In this document: positions 59,716-64,000 of the stretch, piece after piece
Layout of the letters: the number at the start of each line of letters is the position of its first letter
Numbering within the stretch: the stretch's first letter is position 1
Assembly: GCA_945878135.1 (NCBI GenBank)
Contig: CAMDUL010000001.1
Coordinates: forward strand, 124,001-188,000
From: Chthoniobacter flavus
Lineage (GTDB): Bacteria; Verrucomicrobiota; Verrucomicrobiia; Chthoniobacterales; JACTMZ01
Direction of reading: 5' to 3'
Length of the DNA: 64,000 nucleotides
The notes under the pieces: generated by a model
Seen by the model: only the letters and a program-made list of their open reading frames with translations
Database searches by the model: none
What the model was told of the DNA's origin: nothing
Position numbers and translations under genes: made by a program

Positions 59716-60159
59716 TCACTCGCTCGTCGCGGACACTTTACCGTCCAACGCGGCCTCCAAGGTGTGCCACGGCAACATGGCGCATTTGATCCGCGCGGGG
59801 AATTTCCGCAGGCCGGAGAGTGCGGCCAGATCACCCAGCTCCGGCGGCGGTTCGGACGACGCCCCGAGCAACATGACGCGCACCCGGGACGACAGAGACT
59901 TCACTTCCGCCACCGTGCGGCCTTGGGTCTTGCCGGTCATCATCGAGGCCGAGGCGCGCGAAATGGCGCAGCCTTGGCCTTGGAAAGCGACATCGGACAA
60001 TGTGTCGCCGTCCATCTGCACGAAAACCTTCACCTCGTCCCCGCACAGCGGATTGTGCCCCTCCGCCGCGCAGGTGCAGCCCTCGATCGCGCGGAAGTTC
60101 CGCGGACGCTTGGTGTGGTCCAGGATGATCTCCTGGTAGAGGTCGGTCAGGTCGGACAT
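59716..60159 (-). CDS. sufU: Fe-S cluster scaffold, SufU/NifU-like
   Basis: A 147-residue IscU-fold protein. SDLTDLYQEIILDHTKRPRNF is the SufU-type start. The three cluster/zinc-binding cysteines are in GHNPLCGDEV (about 39), GQGCAISRASASMM (about 64) and RIKCAMLPWHTLE (about 125). This pattern matches SufU rather than IscU, including the longer spacing before the last cysteine. It would work with SufS and SufBCD, none of which is in the window. The start ATG 60159 excludes the ORF-track extension into the neighbouring small gene. Confidence 0.93.
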   Translation of the reverse strand: MSDLTDLYQEIILDHTKRPRNFRAIEGCTCAAEGHNPLCGDEVKVFVQMDGDTLSDVAFQGQGCAISRASASMMTGKTQGRTVAEVKSLSSRVRVMLLGASSEPPPELGDLAALSGLRKFPARIKCAMLPWHTLEAALDGKVSATSE

Positions 60160-60202
60160 CAGGCCCGGAGACTTTCGCGGTCCGCCGTCGCCATGCCGGA
60201 AC

Positions 60203-60418
60203 TCAATCCAGCACGCGCACCGGCAGCGAGGCCTCGAAGTTGCTGTCGCGCGGCGCGGTGACCGGCGAGCCCGCGATCTGCACGATGTTGACCGGCGTGA
60301 CCACCGCCGTTTCCTGCGCGCGCGCCTCGGGCACGAGCGTGAGGTCTTTGGCCACCATGTAAACAAGGCAGCCGGCGATAACGGTGAGAACAATGCGGGT
60401 GTAAGCGTCGATTTTCAT
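60203..60418 (-). CDS. Small membrane-anchored hypothetical protein
   Basis: A 71-residue protein. MKIDAYTRIVLTVIAGCLVYMVAKDL is an uncleaved-looking N-terminal hydrophobic anchor, and the remainder (VNIVQIAGSPVTAPRDSNFEASLPVRVLD) is a short beta-type periplasmic segment. I recognise the shape as one common to small single-pass proteins of this phylum but know no function. It sits 43 bases upstream of sufU on the same strand. Confidence 0.7.
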   Translation of the reverse strand: MKIDAYTRIVLTVIAGCLVYMVAKDLTLVPEARAQETAVVTPVNIVQIAGSPVTAPRDSNFEASLPVRVLD

Positions 60419-60451
60419 CGCGTCCGAACGTCCTTGCCCCGCCCCGCGCCG

Positions 60452-61027
60452 TCAAGCGCGCAACTCGTCCCGCACCCACCGGCCCAAGCGCTCCGCGCAC
60501 TCGTCCACCGCTTCGCGCCACGTCCGGCCCGCGCCGTCCTGCGCCTCGTCGCTGACCTCTTTGACCAGGGTCACGTCGAGGCCGAAATCGCGGGCCACCT
60601 TGGCCACGGCATAGCCTTCCATGTCGACCAAATCGGCCATCGCGGCCAACCGCGCGCGCGACGGGCCGCCGTCGACGAACACGTCGCCCGAGGCGAGCAC
60701 CGGACCGTCGCGGCCCAGATCGATGACCGGACCGAAATGCTCCCCGGTCAAAGCGAAGATTCCCTCGTCGTCGAAATCATGCTGCACAACGCGTCCGACC
60801 ACCTGCGTGCCGCGCAACTCCCCGCGCAGCGCCCCCGCCGTGCCGAGATTGATGATCCGCGAGGGACGTTGCCGCGCGAGCACCGCGGACAAAGCCGAGG
60901 CCGCGCAGAGCTTGCCGACCCCGGTGACCAAGACCGGCCATTCCTCGACGTGCAAATGCCGCGCCTCCTCTTCCAAGGCGACGACGAGCAAAGGACGGTC
61001 CAGTGAAATCGAGCGGTGCAGCTTCAC
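60452..61027 (-). CDS. Nucleoside phosphorylase / MTA-SAH nucleosidase-like protein
   Basis: A 191-residue PNP_UDP_1-fold protein. LLVVALEEEARHL opens the family fold, VTGVGKLCAASAL and RIINLGTAGALRG form the ligand-binding core, and VDMEGYAVAKVARDFG with KEVSDEA holds the active-site Met-Glu and Asp, as in methylthioadenosine/S-adenosylhomocysteine nucleosidase. It is shorter than typical MTAN (about 230). The start is uncertain: I chose GTG 61027 because the longer frame to 61138 overlaps the lepB start on the other strand. Substrate could be MTA/SAH or futalosine. Confidence 0.82.
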   Translation of the reverse strand: MKLHRSISLDRPLLVVALEEEARHLHVEEWPVLVTGVGKLCAASALSAVLARQRPSRIINLGTAGALRGELRGTQVVGRVVQHDFDDEGIFALTGEHFGPVIDLGRDGPVLASGDVFVDGGPSRARLAAMADLVDMEGYAVAKVARDFGLDVTLVKEVSDEAQDGAGRTWREAVDECAERLGRWVRDELRA

Positions 61028-61124
61028 CCCGACAGTAAAGGGCTTTTCGCGCCGCTTGCCCAGCCATGAGGCGGTCCCCGGGATTGCCTTTTGTCCCCCG
61101 GCCCCCGAGACTGCGCGGCCGATC

Positions 61125-62246
61125 ATGCTGTTCCTCACGCCCCGCTACCGCAAAGAGGCGAAACTCGTGCTCCGCGCCGCGCGCAAGCTCCTGCGCTACC
61201 GCCGCGATATTCTTCCGGACAAGCAGATCGTCGACCTGAACGATCGCATCACCCGCCTGCAGGTCGCCCTGCGCAAAGGGGAGCGCACCGGTATCGAGCA
61301 GTCGACCGCACGGTTGCACGAGCTCTTCGACCAGGCCGCGCCCCGCCCGCCGCTGGCCGGGCTGCGCGAAAACACCGAGGTCATCCTCGTCGCCCTGGTC
61401 ATCGCCCTCGGCGTCCGCGCCTATTTCCTCCAACCTTTCAAAATCCCCACCGGCTCGATGCAGCCCACGCTCTACGGCGTGACCGGCACGCCGACCGTCG
61501 ACCCGCCGCCCAACCCGCTGGTCCGCGCCGCCGAATTCCTCCTGCGCGGGCGCACCTACATCGATGTCACGGCCAAGGAGAATGACACCGTGATCGGCCT
61601 GCGCGAGGTCAACCGGTTCCACTTTTTCACCTCGACCGAAATCATCACCCGCACGCGCACCTACCGCGTGCCCGCGCCGATGGATGTCGTCCGGCGCGAT
61701 TTCGGCATCCAGCCCGGACGCCCGCTCGCCGCCGGCCAACCCGTGGTGCGCGGACACGCCGACGCCGGCGACCAATTGTTCGTCGACAAGGTCTCCTACA
61801 ATTTCGTCCGCCCGGCACTGGGCGATGTTTTCGTCTTCCGCACCACGGGCATCCCGCGCATCGAGGCCAATATCGCGCCGGGCATGGGCTCGCAATACTA
61901 CATCAAACGCCTCGCCGGCCTCGGCGGACAATCCCTGCGCATCGACCCGCCGGACCTCTTCATCGACGGACAAATCCCGGACCTCCCCGTCCTGCGGCGT
62001 GTCATGTCCGCCCGGGACGGTTACCAGGGCTACGCCAACTCCAGCGCGGGCGGCGGCACTTTCCCCATCCTCGGCTCGCCGGCCGAGTCCTACCCGGTCC
62101 CGGCCGGATCCTACTTCGCGCTCGGCGACAACAGCTACCACAGCAGCGACAGCCGGTTCTTCGGGCCCGTGCCGGAAAAGAACGTCGTCGGACGCGGACT
62201 CGTCGTTTACTGGCCGTTCGTCGGACGCTGGGGGCTCATCCACTGA
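61125..62246 (+). CDS. lepB: Signal peptidase I
   Basis: A 373-residue type I signal peptidase. An unusually long cytosolic N-terminal part (about 1-88, charged, helical: DLNDRITRLQVALRKGE) precedes one membrane segment (VILVALVIALGVRAYFLQPF). The nucleophile lies in PTGSMQPTL (about 110), and the general-base lysine in YIKRLAGLGGQSL (about 260). GDNSYHSSDSRFFG is the C-terminal family motif. The stretch between the Ser and Lys boxes is longer than in E. coli LepB because of an insertion around 125-195. The start is ATG 61125; the ORF-track start lies inside the nucleosidase gene. Confidence 0.94.
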   Translation: MLFLTPRYRKEAKLVLRAARKLLRYRRDILPDKQIVDLNDRITRLQVALRKGERTGIEQSTARLHELFDQAAPRPPLAGLRENTEVILVALVIALGVRAYFLQPFKIPTGSMQPTLYGVTGTPTVDPPPNPLVRAAEFLLRGRTYIDVTAKENDTVIGLREVNRFHFFTSTEIITRTRTYRVPAPMDVVRRDFGIQPGRPLAAGQPVVRGHADAGDQLFVDKVSYNFVRPALGDVFVFRTTGIPRIEANIAPGMGSQYYIKRLAGLGGQSLRIDPPDLFIDGQIPDLPVLRRVMSARDGYQGYANSSAGGGTFPILGSPAESYPVPAGSYFALGDNSYHSSDSRFFGPVPEKNVVGRGLVVYWPFVGRWGLIH

Positions 62247-62256
62247 GGCCCCGCGG

Positions 62257-63033
62257 TCACTTCCCCGTGGCCGCGAAGTGCCGGATGGCATCGGCCACGC
62301 CCTCGCCCCACGGATGCGGCGAAACGTAACCGCCTCCGGCCCGGACGACGCGCTTCACCTCGTCCACCGCATTGGCCGGACACGCCACCATGGCCGCGGC
62401 GGCGCCGTCGAGCATCGGGATGTCATTGTGATGGTCCCCGATGGCCAGCACCTCCGCGCGCGGAATGGCGAGCAGGCGCGCCAACTCGGCCAGCGACGAA
62501 CCCTTGTGGATCTCGCGATGTGCGAACCGCATCCACACGTGGTTGCGGTTGAAAGAAAACTCGGGCACATCGAGCGCCGTCTCGCGGATGCGCGCGGCCA
62601 CCACGTCCATGGTCGCCGCATCGGGCGTCATCAACCCCGCAACGCGCCCATTCTCGTAAAGTATCTCGATGCCGTCCCCGCCCTCCGCCATCGCGCCGAT
62701 CGCCTCGAGCACGCCCTGCGCCCGGTGAAAAAGATCCGTCGTCCGCACCTCCGTCCGCGCATTCCAATCGCCGAAGGCCTCCCAGTCCCCCTCCCCGGCG
62801 CGGCGGAAAATATCCTTCTCGCTGCTCAGGACGAAATCGGGATCGTGCGGCAAGCGCGCGTGCTCGAGTCCCTCGAGGGCGAACCACAACTGCCGCCCCG
62901 TGTTGACCGCCCACACCGCGCCGCGCGCCCGCAGGTCCGCGAGGGCCGCCGCCAGCGAGGCCGCCGTGCGCGCGTCGGGCTCGTGGCCGATGAGCGTCCC
63001 GTCGAAATCCGTGCTCAACAAACTGATGGGCAT
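62257..63033 (-). CDS. HAD-superfamily hydrolase, Cof-type
   Basis: A 258-residue phosphatase. The nucleophile motif STDFDGTLIG is at the N-terminus (about 6-15), AVNTGRQ is motif II, HKGSSLAELARLL holds the motif III lysine, and LAIGDHHNDIPML is motif IV. The C2-type cap lies between II and III. Such enzymes dephosphorylate sugar phosphates or related metabolites; sucrose- or trehalose-phosphate phosphatase relatives have the same layout. It converges on lepB with a 10-base gap. Confidence 0.9.
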   Translation of the reverse strand: MPISLLSTDFDGTLIGHEPDARTAASLAAALADLRARGAVWAVNTGRQLWFALEGLEHARLPHDPDFVLSSEKDIFRRAGEGDWEAFGDWNARTEVRTTDLFHRAQGVLEAIGAMAEGGDGIEILYENGRVAGLMTPDAATMDVVAARIRETALDVPEFSFNRNHVWMRFAHREIHKGSSLAELARLLAIPRAEVLAIGDHHNDIPMLDGAAAAMVACPANAVDEVKRVVRAGGGYVSPHPWGEGVADAIRHFAATGK

Positions 63034-63081
63034 CGTTTAAGCGTAACCAAAAGCGGCGTGTCCCGCCAGCCCGCCAGCACG

Positions 63082-63366
63082 ATGAAATCCGCCTACGAAC
63101 TCGCCATGGAACGCCTCGAGGCCAAGAGCCCGGGTCTTCATTTGAATGCGGAGCAAAAAGAACGCATCGCCGCGCTCGAGGCCAAATGCCGGGCCGACAT
63201 CGCCGCGAGGGAACTTCTCCTCCACGGCGAAATGGCCAAGGCGGAAGCCGCGGGGCAAACGGACGAAGTCGCGCAATTGCAACGCCAGCTGGCCGACGAC
63301 ATCCGCCGCCTCGAGGAAAAGCGCGACCGGGAAAAAGATGCTGTGCGGGCATCGTCCGGTTCATGA
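63082..63366 (+). CDS. Small charged coiled-coil hypothetical protein
   Basis: A 94-residue protein that is almost entirely helical and highly charged: MKSAYELAMERLEAKSPGLHLNAEQ, then AALEAKCRADIAARELLLHGEMAKAEAAGQ and QRQLADDIRRLEEKRDREK, with heptad-like spacing suggesting a coiled coil. There is no signal peptide. The TGA overlaps the deaminase ATG (ATGA), so production is coupled. I do not know the family function. Confidence 0.8.
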   Translation: MKSAYELAMERLEAKSPGLHLNAEQKERIAALEAKCRADIAARELLLHGEMAKAEAAGQTDEVAQLQRQLADDIRRLEEKRDREKDAVRASSGS

Positions 63367-63863
63367 ACGACCCGCGCCGGACCGACGCCGCGGACGAGCA
63401 ATTCATGCGCCGCGCCATCGCGCTGGCCGAGCAGGCGGCCCTCGTCGACGGCACCGGCGGCCCCTTCGGATGCGTCATCGTGAAAGACGGCGCGATCATC
63501 GCCGAGGGGTCCAACCACGTGGTCTCGGAGAACGACCCGACATGGCACGGCGAAATGGAAGCGATCCGCTCCGCCGCGAAAAAACTCGGCACTTTCGACC
63601 TCTCCGGTTGCACCCTCTACACCACCGGCGAACCTTGCCCGATGTGCGCGGGGGCCATTTTCTGGGCCAGGATCGACCGCGTGGTCTACGCCTCGACCAT
63701 CGCCGACGCGCTCCGCTACGGGCAATTCGACGACCAGCCGATCTACGAGGACCTGGCCAAGCCGATCGCCTCCCGCCTCGTGCCCGCCGCGCAGTGCCTG
63801 CACGACGAGATGATCGGGCTTTGGGAGCGCTACGAGGCCAAGCCGGACAAAGTCCGCTACTGA
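63363..63863 (+). CDS. Nucleoside/guanine deaminase (CDA superfamily)
   Basis: A 166-residue zinc-dependent deaminase. The first zinc motif is WHGEMEAI (HxE, about 60), the second is TTGEPCPMCAGAIFWARIDRVVY (PCxxC, about 89-101). The C-terminal YGQFDDQPIYEDLAKP segment resembles B. subtilis-type guanine deaminase (GuaD) more than TadA tRNA deaminase. The start at ATG 63363 is coupled to the small upstream gene; the ORF-track start lies inside it. Guanine deamination to xanthine is the likeliest activity. Confidence 0.87.
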   Translation: MNDPRRTDAADEQFMRRAIALAEQAALVDGTGGPFGCVIVKDGAIIAEGSNHVVSENDPTWHGEMEAIRSAAKKLGTFDLSGCTLYTTGEPCPMCAGAIFWARIDRVVYASTIADALRYGQFDDQPIYEDLAKPIASRLVPAAQCLHDEMIGLWERYEAKPDKVRY

Positions 63864-64000
63864 GCGGCCTCGAGTTCGCGGAATTCGCGGTCCATGATAC
63901 TGCCCGCTTCGAACCCCATCTCGCGGCGGGCCTGCTGCAGCACGCGCTGCGCGTCTTGGCCGCGGTCCGCCGCGCGCAGTTGCCGGACCAGCGGACGCAC
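63857..64000 (-). CDS. C-terminal end of an unidentified protein (partial)
   Basis: The minus frame is open from the right edge to TAG at 63857 and encodes at least 47 residues, ending RREMGFEAGSIMDREFRELEAAQ. The sequence is charged and helical, with GC-rich third positions like real genes here. It overlaps the deaminase 3' end by 7 bases. Too little is visible to name a family. Confidence 0.5.
   Translation of the reverse strand: MRPLVRQLRAADRGQDAQRVLQQARREMGFEAGSIMDREFRELEAAQ

Noticed and set aside
1-64000. Prophage, insertion sequence or CRISPR array
   Set aside because: No integrase, transposase, terminase or capsid motifs and no regularly spaced direct repeats were found in any frame or gap.

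Overview
The window is a 64 kb stretch of GC-rich bacterial chromosome. It is densely packed: no gap between genes exceeds 300 bases, and many neighbours overlap by 4 bases (ATGA or GTGA). Gene content points to Verrucomicrobiota, most likely an Opitutae-like member. The clues are a PEP-CTERM secreted protein with an exosortase, paired entericidin-type lipoproteins, a UDPGP-type uridylyltransferase, verrucomicrobial-style small hypothetical proteins and few clear Shine-Dalgarno sequences. This assignment is inference from gene families; no 16S rRNA or marker alignment was possible. I see no prophage, insertion sequence, CRISPR array or rRNA operon.

Region 1 (1-13.7 kb) is mostly housekeeping: the 5' part of dnaE (running off the left edge), a NUDIX-like protein, PilC/GspF, a metallo-beta-lactamase-fold hydrolase, a Prc-type periplasmic protease, two tandem entericidin-like lipoproteins, tRNA-Arg(TCT), two translationally coupled CPA2/Kef-type antiporters, an MFS permease, a nitroreductase and tRNA-Val(GAC). 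Region 2 (13.8-31.5 kb) holds a membrane-anchored unknown protein, UTP-glucose-1-phosphate uridylyltransferase, aspS-hisS, recF, an exported peroxiredoxin, a membrane-TPR protein, ilvD, HAD phosphatase, a BASS transporter coupled to a secreted GH13 amylase, a PDZ protein, a phosphopantetheinyl transferase and an NDP-sugar epimerase.

Region 3 (31.6-40.2 kb) begins with two divergent orphan ribbon-helix-helix proteins. It continues with a seven-gene leftward catabolic operon: SDR, GH88, cupin, Gfo/Idh, KDG kinase, KDPG aldolase and a TIM-barrel isomerase. A divergent AraC regulator and a TSUP transporter follow. The operon reads as a route from unsaturated uronyl oligosaccharides to pyruvate and glyceraldehyde-3-phosphate, but no KduI is present. 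A palindrome between the SDR and AraC genes is a candidate operator.

Region 4 (40.2-53.7 kb) has a pentameric ligand-gated ion channel, an orphan peptide-binding lipoprotein, two coupled GT39 glycosyltransferases, a sialidase-like protein coupled to a membrane protein, dinG, lptF, a dihydrouridine synthase and a lipoprotein form of protein-isoaspartate methyltransferase. That last gene is bracketed by REP/BIME-like repeats headed by GTAG. Region 5 (53.8-58.8 kb) is the exosortase locus: a PEP-CTERM substrate with its own promoter and terminator, a TPR membrane protein coupled to a discoidin-like exported protein, and a divergent exosortase. Region 6 (58.8-64 kb) contains an SMP-30 protein, sufU, a small anchored protein, a nucleosidase, lepB, a HAD phosphatase, a small coiled-coil protein coupled to a nucleoside deaminase, and the 3' end of an unknown gene.
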